Of a DNA stretch of 64,000 nt, positions 11,090 through 25,121 are shown in pieces (positions within the stretch are counted from its first letter, which is position 1; each line of letters begins with the position of its first letter). The notes under the pieces are model-generated. The model searched no databases, had not been told where the DNA came from, and worked only from the letters and a program-made list of their open reading frames with translations. This stretch comes from Dromaius novaehollandiae (Eukaryota > Chordata > Aves > Casuariiformes > Dromaiidae). The stretch spans positions 64,117,601 to 64,181,600 of the forward strand of contig NC_088102.1 in the NCBI RefSeq assembly GCF_036370855.1, written 5' to 3'. The position numbers and the translations under genes were made by a program.

Positions 11090-12380
11090 CCTTCAGCAGC
11101 AGCTGGTGGGATTGGTGCTCTCCTCGAACCACAGGAAAGCATTCATCGCATCAAGGCATCCTCTCCTCTGCAAGAGCACTAACTACACCGGCAAAGCTAA
11201 AGTCACCAAACTCTTGACTGCAAGTCGTACTAGTGGAGTAAGCTCTGCAAACGAATCATGAGACCACTAATGAGAAGCTCTGAAAAAAACCTGGTATTAC
11301 ATTCAGCTGTGATTAGAAATCACATCAAGGTTTACCATCTGACACTTTGTAGGTATCACATTAATGAAAACAATAGTGTGACTGTGGGAGGAGCAAACTT
11401 TTCCACTGAAATGGGTCTGCTCTTCCCATGCTGTGTATTTCAGCTAACAGCTAGATCCGTCTAGTTGTCATAGTGGTAATTTTTCTACTCCTCTCTCTGT
11501 ATGATAGGATGACAATAAAACACTATTAACAGATATAAAAAAGAAATACAGGGTGGATGATAATTTAAAATGTATATTTTCAGAAACAAGCAGGAGCTAT
11601 ATAGGGGGCACTTAGAGCAATCACCACAGTCATACTAAGGCATCTCTTCCTTGAGCATACACCTGTGTGGCCTCACCTATTATAGTGATACTCCCAGCTT
11701 CAGGGATAGCTGAGCACATCATATAAATGCAGGACAGAAATACTGGCACGTATTTCTATATATTTCTACAGCACACGCACATCTGAGGAGCTGGGAGAGA
11801 ACATATGCTAAAAGACCCCCTTATAACCCACAGTTGTACTATTTTATGTCACAGCCCAGAGTAAATCGTAGCTCAGTGATTTAAACATGAAGGCTGCTGA
11901 ATATTTTTTCCCTAGAATATCAATCACAGAAAAATCTTTGCTAAAGATGATTACTGCAAGCCACTATGATCCATTCTAAGGGTTTATCAGCCCACCACGG
12001 TGCTTTTGTTTTTTCACTGGAAATGTCCCATTCTGATAGATCCACACTAGAATAGATGCACACTGTATTTATTCTATCAGTTTATTTTTGTTTCATACAT
12101 CAAAAAAATTCCCAACAATAAAGTATATTTTTTAAAGTTCCTGACTTAACTACCATGCTACAAACAAGATACTATGTAAAAACCAAGAAACCCTAAATGC
12201 TAGAATAAATATACACAGCTGTCTTTGACCTGAGGACTGCTCCACATTACAAATAAATGCGTTGCCACTAAGCCACATAAACTAGCCACACGAACAGAAA
12301 TAAAAGGCACTCTCAAGATAGGCAATGATTTTGTATTTTATATTACCACCATTGTGCACTTACAAACTGCATTGGTTTCC
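11090..12380. other. Non-coding, nothing recognised
   Basis: AT-rich sequence has short open frames only. No family of repeat or coding similarity was recognised. Confidence 0.4.
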
Positions 12381-12415
12381 AGATGCAAGATGCAAACTAT
12401 AAGATGCAAACTATA
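12381..12415 (+). repeat. 14-bp tandem duplication
   Basis: AGATGCA is followed by two perfect copies of AGATGCAAACTATA (12388-12401 and 12402-12415). The second copy runs into duplicated module B. Confidence 0.9.
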
Positions 12416-12455
12416 GCACTGGATCAGCATCAAGAGATAGGCTCTAGTGATATAT
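12408..12455 (+). repeat. 48-bp duplicated module, copy B
   Basis: It is identical at 47 of 48 positions to 10945-10992, about 1.46 kb away in the same orientation. Confidence 0.9.
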
Positions 12456-13270
12456 TTCCAGTGCTTTTGTGATAATATGGCCTAATCTTGTAGGCCCATG
12501 TCATTGTCAATTGTTTCACCTGCATGTTCAGGTTCTGCACATTTAAAGTGCATGCCTCTTCTTAGGAGGATCAAAATGATGATGCTAAAGTGGATAAACT
12601 GCTTAGAAAATATTAAGAAAAAGGTGGAAAATGTCTACAAAAAATTTTGGAGTACAGAGTTATTTTGGACTATCCCATTTTGCCTGAAGCTGGCAAATAA
12701 ATACTGGGACATATCAAATGGGTAGTATGGCTTTCTCCTCCCTTTGCTCACCCCTTAGAACATTTTACATTTTCTAAGCAAAATATGTACTACTAACTTC
12801 TTGCAACAAAGTTGACTAAGAAGCAAATCACTGTATAAATCTTTCAAAACACATTTAAATACAGCTTGTTAGACATTGGGTTAAAAACATTGAAAGTATT
12901 CACGCTGTTAAAAACTAAAATGCAACATGATCTCAACATATTTGAACATTCAATTATATGAAACTTTTTTCCAACATAATATCAAATTTAAGACTCAAGT
13001 AAAGTAAATGTGATTTGACTGCTTTGGAATCTTCCTAAGACAAATGACTGAAAGATCAAGGTGTTTTATTTCCTATTTGAATCAATGACCAATAAGTCTT
13101 ACACATAAGAATAACACATTTTAAATACAAAACACACCTTTTTTTTAATAAGCACAAGTTAGAATGAATAAAATAATTATGTTTTGAGAGCAAAACTATT
13201 TTTAAGTTGTTGTAATCTATAATTATGAAGTAACTTGAATAAGGCATCTCACATTGTTCCTAAATTTTTT
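12456..13270. other. Non-coding AT-rich stretch
   Basis: No exon, repeat family or regulatory array was recognised. Confidence 0.4.
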
Positions 13271-13320
13271 AGTCAAGTAAAACACCCATTGACTTCTATG
13301 TGAGTGTTGCCCGAGTAATA
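13271..13320. repeat. Degenerate palindromic interspersed repeat (CCCATTGACTTC type)
   Basis: The sequence AAACACCCATTGACTTCTAT followed by GTGAGTGTTGCCCGAGTAA reads as an imperfect palindrome. It matches the CATTGACTTCAATGG motif common in sauropsid genomes. The family name is uncertain. Confidence 0.55.
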
Positions 13321-15794
13321 GAGCCTCCTGTCAAACTGTTAAAATCAGCTAACTTCTAAAAGCCTACAGATTGATGGAAAAGCATATTATACTAAAGGTA
13401 TGTATTTAATACAGAAAAGTAATTCAAATTACCAGGCAACCGCTTTTTAACATTTACAATAAAATAAGGCATTAATTTAAGTAGATATTTTAAGAGGATT
13501 TATAATTCTGTGTCTGGCCACACAGACAGTTATGCTTGTACTTATGTAAGTCGTGCCAGAGAATCAGTCTTCTCATATCACAAGCATTTGAGGGTTAGGA
13601 TCTATGACACTAGAAATATGAATAAATGGGATAAATATTCCACAGGCAACAACAATACTATTTGTAGATCAATTAGGGTGCATTACACTGTATGAGTTGT
13701 TTTGCAATGCTGTATTTAACAGTTTGTGACCGACAATATACATTTTCTTTGTTTTGATTTAATAATCTCTTTATCAGTATTACATAGCAGAGTTAGACTT
13801 TAAAAAAATGTTCACACAGAAATTAGAGCTCCTTTACGAAAAAGCCTACAGCAAACAAACAAAAAAAACCTTGAAATACACATTTTTCTTGTTTTTTTTT
13901 AGTAAAGCACTGGAAGCTTATTTCTAAAAACATTATGAAGTAAATAAATGTTAACTCTGCTCACTGATATTAGCATAGTTGAAAGTATAGTTTATAAATT
14001 TTTGAGAGCATCGGCATCATGATATGGTTGTCATAGAAACTGCAACAATATGTCATTTCAAATAATTTTACATGCAGTGATGCTGAGCTCTGTGTAACAA
14101 TTCTTTTCAAAAGTTCCAGAAGTAAATACTAAAGAGCAAGAATAAAAATATGAATAGCCAATAGTACTCTTCAATTATTATTTAACTAACAAAACTAGGA
14201 GAATTCTAAATTACTGTTAAAACTGTAACTCAACATACAGTTGGAGAAACTACAGTTAAGCAGACTTTGACTTCAAAAACACTGAAATTAAAAGGCGAAA
14301 GCTATGGAAACATTCAAACTCTAACTGAAAAAAGTATCTCTGCCCAATGAACCATATCTGGCAAAATATAAAAAACCCCTATGATTTATCCCTGTTTAAG
14401 AAATAAAAAATATAAAATAGTTTTAAATTATGAATGCTCCTTTTGTGTGTGTAAGAAGCAAAAAGTCAAACATTACAAATCCAGGACCAAAATACAATAT
14501 AGAAATAAGCTTTAAAGGTAGGAAATGTAACTTGAATAGATTTATTTTTCCTGTATAATGCAGCTACTGTGTGTTATGAATGCTACCTTAAGTAAATCAT
14601 TTCCAGACACACTCAACTGACATTAATGACTTGATTATTAGAACAGAAGAGCTAACCAAAGTAGAGTTTTTTTAAAAAAATAATTGTATTGAAGCAGTAT
14701 AAAATTTGCTTATTTTTGCTGTTATAAGACAGCACCAACATATACTGTTTTCCCCTTACTGCACATGAATCATACAATACAAATGTACTTAAGTCATCAC
14801 AAGATAGCAGAATGTTTTAATATGAAGTTTACTGTGCATCTTCGTGCTTGTACCAGAACATACATGAAAGAAAATACAGAGCAGATCCTAGTGGGAAAAA
14901 ATGTAGGGTTTTCAACACATTTTATACAGTAATCAATAATTACATAGTATACTTTATTTAAAATTACTGAGTTGCTACACAGATAAGAATACGCAAGACC
15001 TCTCAAACTGAGACATGAAATAAACTGTAAGTAAAAAAAAATTATCAATATTAAAAACAAAACAAAAAAAGCAAAAAAAGCCTAAAGAAGCTATCTGCGA
15101 GGGAGAAGCATCTAGAGCTATCCTTTCTGATAGGATTAAGGAATGCTACAAAAGAAGCATTTAAATCTCTAGTTTTCCCTGACAATTAACAATGAAAAGC
15201 AGATGTTTACAAAGCTATTTTACATGCTGGTTTATAAGATGCTAAAAGATGGTTTGTGGATGGTAAGAAGGAAGAGCTGGATAACTGCTTGTCTGGTGTA
15301 TATTTAAAAGCATTTTCATTGGCTCAGTTATTGTTAATAATGAAAGAAACACTTTGTGCTGTATGGCTGTGACTATAGAAAAATGCCGTCATAAAGTCCT
15401 CAACAAACTCTTAAGATGCAATTTACAAAGATAATAATAACACAGAATTATTTCACTTCTCTGAATGCTACACATTTGCATACCAGGACTGTGTACAATA
15501 TACTCATAATGCACATTCATAACAACAAGGACTTCTTAACACTGCAACTACAGCACAAGATCTGTGCATTAAAAATCTACAGTTCTAAATTTCCCTTTTT
15601 GGTGGGAAACCATTTGTCTGTATAAGCCAGATGCTCTGTTTCTACACAGGATAAGTTCATATTCAATTCCACACCTTTGTTGAATGTGATCATACCATGA
15701 AAATTATGAAACACTGGAAGGTAGCGACAATATTAATAAATTCACTGTCACATAGAAACATGGCAAATTAACTTTTCACACAAATTTAAGAAGT
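13321..15794. other. Non-coding AT-rich desert segment
   Basis: No coding frame stands out. It contains an RFX X-box-like sequence GTTGTCATAGAAAC at 14027-14040. Otherwise single-copy-looking DNA. Confidence 0.4.
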
Positions 15795-15895
15795 CTGTTC
15801 TATAACTGTGAGTCAGGAGACGTGGGTTCTATTCCTGGCTGTGCTACAAACCTACAGAGTGTTTTTGAACAAGTCACTTGCACCAAGTCACTCCA
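15795..15895 (+). mobile_element. MIR-like CORE-SINE fragment
   Basis: GTGAGTCAGGAGACGTGGGT, then TCTATTCCTGGCTGTGCTAC and AACAAGTCACTTGCAC, follow the order of the MIR tRNA-head/core consensus (GGGAGTCAGGAGACCTGGGT ... CAAGTCACTTAACC). It is old and diverged. Confidence 0.75.
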
Positions 15896-16129
15896 GTAAA
15901 AAAAATGCAAAGAATGTATGCCTCAAGCTCAATTTAGACAGATCCATATCTGCTTATATTGGATGCATGCAAATGTAGGCATATGTCTCTGAAAGCTGAA
16001 GCCTATCCTTTTTGGACTTTTCATCTTCTTACCTATTTCTCTACATGGAGACATTGTTGGGAGACTTAATTCACAAAAGGCTTCTAACATTCAATTATAT
16101 TTATGCATAACATGATTACCAGCAAAAGT

Positions 16130-16252
16130 CCCAGCCCTGCAAAGACTCATATGCACGTTTCACTTCACACATTTGTAGCAGTCCAATTTACTCCAATAGA
16201 ATTATTCACTCTGGATAATTCTAGGCATATAAACTTCTGCAGGATCAGGAAC
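16130..16252. repeat. Degenerate palindromic interspersed repeat
   Basis: The ends CCCTGCAAAGACTCATATGC and TTCTGCAGGATCAGG are inverted relative to each other around CAGTCCAATTTACTCCAATA. This is the structure of the long palindromic element common in turtles and birds (CCTGCAAACACTTA ... TGCAGGATCGGG). The assignment is from memory of that pattern. Confidence 0.6.
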
Positions 16253-19200
16253 TAAGTTAATGAAATAGATAATGTGTAAAAATACTCATACAAGTTAGTA
16301 ATAAGGCTTCACATTTTTAAAGGCCTATGTCACAGTCAGTAGGAGGATTTTTCTAGATGTTGCTATTATAATGTTCTGGTACAAGTAAGAAGATGCACAG
16401 TAAGCTTCATATTAAAACATTCTGCTATTTTGTGATGACTTAAGTACATTTGCAAAATGAACAAAAACCTCTCCATACCATGTAAAAGAATTCCACAGAC
16501 TTTAGCTGTAATCACAAAAGATACTCAAGTCACCTGTGTTACCACTAGCCAAGATTTTTTGTTTTTTACCTCAGATACTGAATAAATTGTTATTTCTGCT
16601 ATTGCTTATGCTGTTCCTGCTATTTATTCCTACTCTTTATGCTATTCCTACTATTTTCAGTTGTGAATTAATATATTGTATTACAGTAATATACTGCATT
16701 ACAGAAATATTTAATTCATATTTTTGGGGCAGATTTAGTTTCTTCAATGGATTCTTCAACAACTCAGTATTCCTATCAATAGACTAAATCTCTTGGAGTA
16801 AAATTATGCTACATTTATAATGATATGCAAAGTAGGTCAAGTTCCAAACTTGCAAATACCTATACTTAACTTCACCCAAACAGAGACTGCTCACATGCTT
16901 AAAACTAAACATGTATATAAATGTTTATAGAATTGGGGCTGAAAGTAGCAAACAGTCTTCCTGATTTGGATGGATTTTTACCACAACACACATTATTTAC
17001 AGGGAATTCTAATAGCAAGGCATTATTGAAAATATTTTGTATACCTTTCCAAAAACACCATGAGAAAAATAACTTCTCAGCAGCTGTTATTGGTAGAGGA
17101 GACAGGGACAAAAGAAGGAAACAGCTTCTCCCTCGGTCTGCAATAGCCTGCACCAGCATGGCACTTATGCCAAGTACCAAAGCAGCAAATACAACGTATC
17201 TCACAAGCCCCTACTTTTTTGAGGACAATCTTCCTCAGAGACACAAAAAGTATCCTCCCTTCTCCTTCCCTCTTTTCCCACAGAAATTATACTCCTGGTG
17301 GGGTCCTTGAATGCTGGCCCTCCACAACCACAGAGGAGGGGGCACAAATTGCTTCTGTGTCAGTATTTTTCTGTTATTTTAATTAATTTGGTGGCATTTT
17401 AATAATACAGAATGGTACGTTTTTCAGACTACCATCTAACATGTCTGTGACTAAGGCTTTAGGTCTGTGGATTCCCGCCCCCCCCCCTTTTTTTCTTTTT
17501 TCTTTAACATGCCTTTCAATTAGCTTTCTAATTTATGCAGTGGAAAGGTAAATCCAAGGTGAACATTTTGGTTAAAAAACAAAATAGGAGATGTTCTTAG
17601 TCTTCAGCAAAGGAGCCTATGCTTGTGGAACTTGGAATTAGAAAGAAAAATACCTTTAGACCTTTATTACTTTAGAATTAACTCCCCCCTCCCCAATCTT
17701 ATGATCAGAAAAAAAAATTACTTTAGTATGGTAATTTTTTACTGAAGGATTGCAACCCAAACATGGATTGTAAAGGTGTTTTCAAGGGATCATAGATTTT
17801 GCCTTTGCTTTTTCCTGTCCTTTCTAGAACTTGCAGTTGCAAAGAAAATTGATCGTGTTTACTTTTTAAATGCCTGAAACTGGGGAGAGTTGAGTGTGGC
17901 ATCAGCAGTGTATTAGCTCTGAACGCACATATCTGTTGTAGCCACAAGTGTTGAACAGTCTAGAAAATATCCTGCATAATCCTCATGTTCAATAGAGGAA
18001 GCAAATCCTAAGAAACAACACAAAATATCCTTGCATACTTTCAAAGGGCTCTGGGTCAAGGAAGGTGAAACAAGGATTTGTTAAGGTCTGTTTAATGAAA
18101 AAATGAGATAGAAAATTACTGAAAATCTCTGCTTTAAGTGTAGTACACCACACTGAATCCTTTTTGCAATTCTCAGGCTTCAGATTCTAAAACTCCAAGC
18201 CTCTGCTATAGAGTATTTGGCACATTTGTTTTCTAAGAGTGGAATTCAAACTTTTCAAAGCCCTTGCATGAGGAACTTGTTTCTTTTTGCTCAAAAAATG
18301 AATGAGAGATATGAATCCTTTGATTCAGAGAGTAGCTTTATTTTGTGGAGAATATTAAGGGATTTTACTGTTGATATTTTCACATTAATATACATTATTT
18401 ATCTCCACAGGGTGGCGAAAAAGAGAAAATTGCAAAGACTTACCGGGTGGCAGGAAGTGGGATTCACTATAATCAACAGCAGCAGGGGACTCTTTGAGGT
18501 TGTGTTGCAAGATACATTCAAGATTTTAGCAGAAAGAAAATAATTGCATTTAATATTGTGCTGGTGGGAAATAACATATGTACAATCTTTTCCAGCTTTT
18601 AGACTTACATTCAGATTTAGACTCTTGCCCTTAAGATGCAGAGATACTGCTCCTTAAGATCTGGAGACATTATTTTTTTTAGCACACTTAAGCAGAGGAT
18701 GTCCTGTTACTAGTAAGCTAGAGTTTTGTGCTATTTGCAAATTTTACTTCAAAAATTTACCAAGGTTTCATGAACATACTCACTGGACAAGCTGGATAAA
18801 GAGCTCTGTGTTCTGTAACCAAGCTATTATCAAAACATAAGTAAGTTTCTGGCACTATTTTGTTCTAGATTTTATATGAAAAATTCAGAAATTATAGGTT
18901 TTTGCAGATGTTTGCTAAAAATGTTTTTCTAGGTCAAACCACTACACTCCTCATACAGTTAAAACTTCTTTAAAATTGATGTAGTTCTGTCTGAGTAAAG
19001 ACTGACCTGCTAGGCTGAGGGAATAATTGAAGGCTGTTATTATGAAAAAGTTGCAGGTCATATAAAGGTTTTCTGCACTTAGGAGGAATGAAAATTTGTG
19101 CACATGATAAACTGGCATCAAGGCCCAATTATCTCTCATATAACTTCGAGAAATTAAAAGGAGCTGTCTAGTCTAAGCTAATTGTGCAAAAATCCTTTAT

Positions 19201-19486
19201 AATCAAACACATATATACAGAGAGGTATCTCCATAGGCTGTTTCAATCTTGTCCTGTATGCCCATAAATACCTGAGGTAGAAAAGATGAACTGGCCACTG
19301 GTGGGGTCTGTCCCTTTTTCCTGACTTGAGAAGAATCTAGAAAGCAGTTAGACTAGATACCTATTTTTTACTGACCAAAGCAGGTGAGATGAATTACACC
19401 TTGGGTAACTAATGCAACCCTTGTCTAGTCTCCCCACTTATTTTTTGTCAGTCTCATTCCTTGTGCTGGTTCAGAATAGGAATCAT
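16253..19486. other. Non-coding desert segment with two overlapping antisense ORFs
   Basis: A degenerate pyrimidine-rich run (CTATT/CCTACT units) lies at 16585-16660. Overlapping open frames at 16921-17310 (+, 129 codons) and 16905-17204 (-, 99 codons, GTG start) are the longest here outside CpG islands. Neither resembles a known protein and neither is flanked by a full splice pair. Confidence 0.35.
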
Positions 19487-19555
19487 GGGGCAGATCATCA
19501 TTTGCATAAAATGATGAAGGAACAGTGATAATTTTCACCAGATGTGGATCTGCCT
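19487..19555. repeat. Degenerate palindromic interspersed repeat (GGGCAGATC type)
   Basis: GGGGCAGATC at the left is inverted as GGATCTGCC at the right, with TTTTCACCAGATGTGGATC inside. This resembles the widespread sauropsid palindrome GGGCCAGATTC ... TTACACCAGCTGAGGATCTG. Confidence 0.6.
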
Positions 19556-22500
19556 TTTCCTCGCCTATGAGTTCAGTTGCACACTTCAAGAAAGCATATA
19601 AAAGTATTCTTCAAGGAGAATTTGTTAAAGTACTCTTCTCACAACCCTATTGTTTTCTTAATTTTCTACATAAATATAAATAAGTGTACTGGTGTATATA
19701 TATGTAAAGGCACACCACAAGCTTCTGTAATATGAAAGATGACAGGTCTGGGCTTTATATTGACATAGATCTACAGGTGATTGCAAAAAAATGTTAATTG
19801 AGAGATGTGTGCTGGAGGAGGAAGTAGGGGGAAATAATCTTCCATTCAGTAACAACCTTCTTAAAAGTTATATCAAGGCCAAACTGATTGTTTTTATTTG
19901 TAAAATGTTATATATATTTCACAAGCTGTAATTCCACAGTCACTTTAGGTGGCTTAAGGGCTGCCATCAGGGAATTTACCTTCCTTGCACCATCCTCAGC
20001 GCCAGCAGTAATATTAGGTGGCTACATATTCAGCCAGTTGAAGAAACTGATCTAGATTTGGGGTCAAGGAGAAGGGGGTCAGTTGTGAGTCAGAATAGTG
20101 CAGCTACACAAATACTAGTGCTGACACAAGAGGGGACAGAGGTAAGTGAATGGGTGCTCGTATGGAAATCCTACCACTGTTTTTAGCTTATAGAAAGACA
20201 GGAAATGCAGCCTGTGGATGTGATCCTATAGCACCTTAAGCCAACATATGTTCAGGTTGACACATTCTTGCCTTCCTTCCTTTCACTACCAGCTAGCATT
20301 TCTATTCTTTCTCTTGCATCAGCACTAACACCTACATAAACGTGCATGAGCCGGTTTGGGGAGGTGGGTTGTCTGAAAGCTAACCCCACAAAAATCAAAA
20401 AAAAAGAACAACCGAATAAAAAAAACTTTTCAGCCAGATCAGCTCCACAGAGCAATTCACAGAATGATCACACAAGATCTAGTGCCAGCACAACGGAGGA
20501 GGTGGAAGCACAAAGTCAGAGGCAATAGAGAAAGAGAGGACAAAGCAGCCGAAGCTCAGATTAACTCCAGCTGTGATGGACCCAGACCCAGAGCCAGCCT
20601 GACAGCTTACACACTTTCTCTAAGACCTGTGCACTTGCTTTGAAAACACCATGATAAAATGAGTAAGTACATGGAGTTGAAATCACTAAGATGCCTATGG
20701 AAAACAAGAAATAAAATCAGGAAGCTTACTTCTACACTGGATTAAGTCAAGAAGCAAGAAAAAAACATGGTCTTAAAGCTACATTAGCATAGTTTCTGCA
20801 GAGTGTAATGGGCAAGGACAAATCATTCCTGACTGGAGTACTGGAGCTATATTCACCGGACTTTTGAGAAAATTTCCACTTTCTGATCCTTCACTCTGTA
20901 GTTTTCAGCTAACAGGATGACATTAGCACTGGCTTCAGCAAGCATTACTTTTGGTTGCAGGATACTATATCATCATTATAAAACAGTATTCTGCACATTA
21001 TTTTTTAGACAACTAAAACAACATGAACATTGCTATGCAGTTGTCAGTTAAATGAGGATAAGGCAGAGATATATTCAGATGGATTGGAAAAGATTTAGAT
21101 TGAGAAAACCAGGATCCAGTATTTGGATTATCAATATAGCTGGAGACTAGACTCCCCTTCTCCATGAAAGTACCTTAACCCTGCCATTCCCCATCCATCA
21201 AAATCTGAATATTTTGTTATTTGAGGATAAATATGTTTTTAGAACAAACAAATGTACCCTAACTTAAGCTTGAGAGGACAACTATGATGAGACATGATGA
21301 AATGTTGCAAAACTGAATTTAAAAGGGAGGAAAATCTTTACTCAGGGGGAAATAAGAGCCATCAACAACAGTAAAATCTTCTAATATTACATTCCCTTTA
21401 TAAATAAAAAACAAAGTCTTATATGGTGACTACAGAAGCAATATTAAGAAAATTATCTAAATCTTTGTAAAATAGGTATTTTCTTAGAGCTTTGATGATT
21501 GCAGAGAGACAAAAGCTATAAGCAAGCTATAAAAGTTGGGCATGTTAATTCCTGAGAGAGAATGAAATAGGCTATCTGCAACTAACTTTGATTATATCAG
21601 TAAGCCAGCTACATGGAGACTGATTTGGATCAATGCAATATTTGATTATTTTATGTATGTGAAGTACATAAATAAATAAATAGATACTAGATAATAGGTG
21701 CAAGATCTTCCATCTGTAGGCCGTAGTAGTTTGAAGAAAGCTAAAAAGTATCACTGATTTATAGGAAAAAATGTAAGAAAGGATTAGAAAGTCTGATACC
21801 GATTACCTGACTTGCCAAGAAGGCCCAGAATAAGGGACTGTAAGAGACAACAAAATGACACTTGGCATTGTGAAACCTCTATTCCTAAGCATAAATATAG
21901 ACTAGCATAAAGCTCTTTGCAGCCAACTAGGATACTGTAATATTTACATATATGTTTGTGCTCCCAATGTTGTAGTATCTTCCCATACTGAACTACTAAG
22001 ATTCTAGGACCTCTGCTAATACCTAGGAATAGTAGTAGCCCTGTATAAATTATATGAGGACATAATGCCATAAAAAGGTTTCAGAAAGTTAAGTAGAAGG
22101 GTCAAGGCATGTTAAAGATTAACACAAATATTTTAACACAAGGTGGGAGAAAAATATCTGCTTCTGGAGGATAGCAATGGAGAGCATCAAGGAAAAAGTG
22201 CAAAGGATACTGCAAGGGGAAAGTGCTGGGAAACAGTTGTTGGAAAGGAGAGGAGATCAAAAGTAACCCACAGGCACTCAATCTATTTTAAGACTTGGAG
22301 AATTCTTGGATTACAGTTTTCTGAAATAAAAGTTGCTCAGAAACATTTTCATGTGTGACTTTCCCCAGGCCCTCTGTACAAACATTGAGTAGAGGAAAGG
22401 AAAGGAATTAGACTTTTGAAGCTTTGAGTACTAGCCTGCCCTGCCTGAGATTATAAAACAAAGTTTAGCTAAGTAAATTCAATTTGGATGTATATTGATT

Positions 22501-22884
22501 ATTTACAGGTTAGCAACATCGCTACGGTGTATTTTCTGTGTCCTTGGGCAAGCCGATAGTATCCTAGGAAGGGAGAGATACATGACAAGAAGAAGAACAG
22601 GTTGGCATCTCTGTGCTGGAAAAAAAGAAAAACTAGCTTTGATTATACGACTGTGAAGACACCTGAACCTCTCATGCCCTTCTGGTCTGTTTTGTTTATG
22701 AAAGATTTGGTAGCTGTCCTCAAAACTGAGTTCTCATTAGTCAAGCAGATTAAGTCAGTTGAACTCACACTGCCTGTAGGAGCATGGCTCAAGAATTCAA
22801 CCACACTTAGCGGCTAGACTTAAATAGATTCATCATCTGAACATTTTTCCCTATGGAATTTGTTACAGACACCGGGCAGTCTTT
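19556..22884. other. Non-coding desert segment
   Basis: No exon or recognisable element was found. Short open frames lack any recognisable motif. Confidence 0.4.
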
Positions 22885-22936
22885 AAAAAAAAAAAGAAAA
22901 GAAAGAAAGAAAAAAAAAGAAAAGAAAAAAAGAAAG
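22885..22936 (+). repeat. A-rich (GAAA)n tract
   Basis: A purine-only run of GAAA/GAAAA units lies 5' of single-copy sequence. Confidence 0.9.
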
Positions 22937-25121
22937 CACAGTTTCATTTATGTCTTTCCTACCTACAGTATTTCAGTCTAGACTAAGACTCCTGTCTCTG
23001 TCAGTCAGTCCTCACAAACAGCTTTTTAATCAGTATGTTTTAGTATACAACTGTGCACTTTTAAGTAAAGCCTAGAAGTACTATCTTCACAGAAACTGTT
23101 TCAGGCAATGTTTTGCAATTACCCCATACTGTGTACCACAGGTTTACTCAATCCAGCATACTCCCTCACAGTCCTACCATTACACTAAATTAAGATATGT
23201 ATACAGAAAACATTCTAGTAACACAGTTATAAAACTGTCACCCTAATTTATTAGATCACATATACTATTCCAAAACAATAATATGTACCTTACCTAAAAT
23301 TTAAAAGATTACTGTTAGTGGGGGGAGATCTCTAGCCTCTTTTTGTGACTAGTCTGTGGACAAATGTGGACACGAAATGTTCTCCTTCTTGGATGGTGGT
23401 CACTGGGAGAATCTAATGCTAATGATAAGGTACTGATCTTTTAAAATCTGCTGGATTGGGGCTCACCTCCTGTAATACCATAAGAAATAGGTCCTTTCTT
23501 GAATAGAGTTTTTGGACACCCCTTCACCCCTCCAAAGAAAATTCCTAAGAAAAATCACAGTGAAGTTAAGGTTGCAAATGTATATCAGTGCAGCGAGTAT
23601 AACCTCCCATATAAAAACAGTAAAGAAAAAAACCAACATGCCAGGATACTAAAAATTATGGTTGCATTTCCATAACAAACTGAAGTCGTGTTCAGCTCAC
23701 CCTCAACATCTTAAATCTCCTATGGAAAAAAACAAATGAAAGGCTAAACCCCTAGCTAATAAAAAGAAAACCAAACAAATTCCTCCATCATAAATTGCCA
23801 TAAGAATGTACAAATCAACTAATTACAATGCAAGAATACGAACTCGGTTGCTCATAAACAGTGTGCAAACTTTAAACTATACTACACTGAAGATTCACTT
23901 TTCATGCATGCTGTGCTGTAATAGGCTTAAATATCTTTTCCTGCAAAATCACTAAAAGTCCTTTCAAGTACTTTCACATGCTCTGTATATTTCTCAAGAA
24001 TTATAAGTTAAATGCACATTTGAAGTTGAGGATTCTTAATTAAATTACACATTGTTACAAATTGTCTTTTGATGTCTTGCAATTTTAAAGTAATTTAAAA
24101 GTGGAGTAGTTGTCTATTTCCATGTTGAAAAGTTGTACATTAAAATGGAAATGGTTATGATTCCAATCTGCTACTCATAACACGCAGAAATAACAGATAT
24201 ACATAGTTCTGGTAGGCCCTGTACTTTATTATATTAGCATTTACCAGCAAAAACATTTTCAAGCAATTTTTCTAGCCAGAAGTTTATCAACTGAAGTTGG
24301 AAAGTTGGTCCATAAATCAAGGAAACAATTTCACTATCAATGACTTTCTTTCTCACTTCAAAGTATCTATTGCACACAGAGACTTCATTAAACTGGATTG
24401 CAGAAAAAAATTATACAACAGTATTTGCCTTTCATGTCGCAGTTTTAATTTACTTCAATATATTATCACATACTTCAAAATCTGTAATCAAAAACCTTAA
24501 ATTTAAAATTCCTTACTGATTTTTCACCAATAAAAAATAAAGTACTTCAAAAACATTTGTTCTTTTAATAATATTGCTAATATTGTGGTTTCATTAAAAT
24601 AAAATAAAATGAATTACATTGCTATCTAAGAAAACAATGTGAGCTATAAACAATAAAACCACCATCAAAAAGTAAAAAATAGCCTTTGCACATCTGTTAA
24701 TTTCATTAGGAATACAAAAGACTATGTCATCTCCGTTCAATTGCTCAATAATTCACTATTCACAATCCATTTTTATGTTCCTTACATAATAAGTTCAGTC
24801 ATTTTTAGCTGTATTATGAAATTACTGTAGACTAGAAGCCCCAGCCCACAATTGCATCCCACTACCTCAGGCACTACTCATACCAACAGAAGATATACAG
24901 GAAAAGGCGGATTTTGTCCTGAAGAGTTTGAAGTTTAAGAGACAAGAAAGACGGAATGTACAAGGAAAGTACATAATGCATAAATAAAAGAAGGGAGAGA
25001 AAGTAAGCAAATTTTGCCCGATCTCATGTTGTCCTGTAACACAGAAAAATTGTTTCATTTCTGTCTGCATACATATAGCTTTGCTGCCTTTTTGCAGATT
25101 TTAGGCCTTACTTTAGGCCTT
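22937..25121. other. Non-coding desert segment
   Basis: AT-rich sequence with no gene-like signal recognised. Confidence 0.4.
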
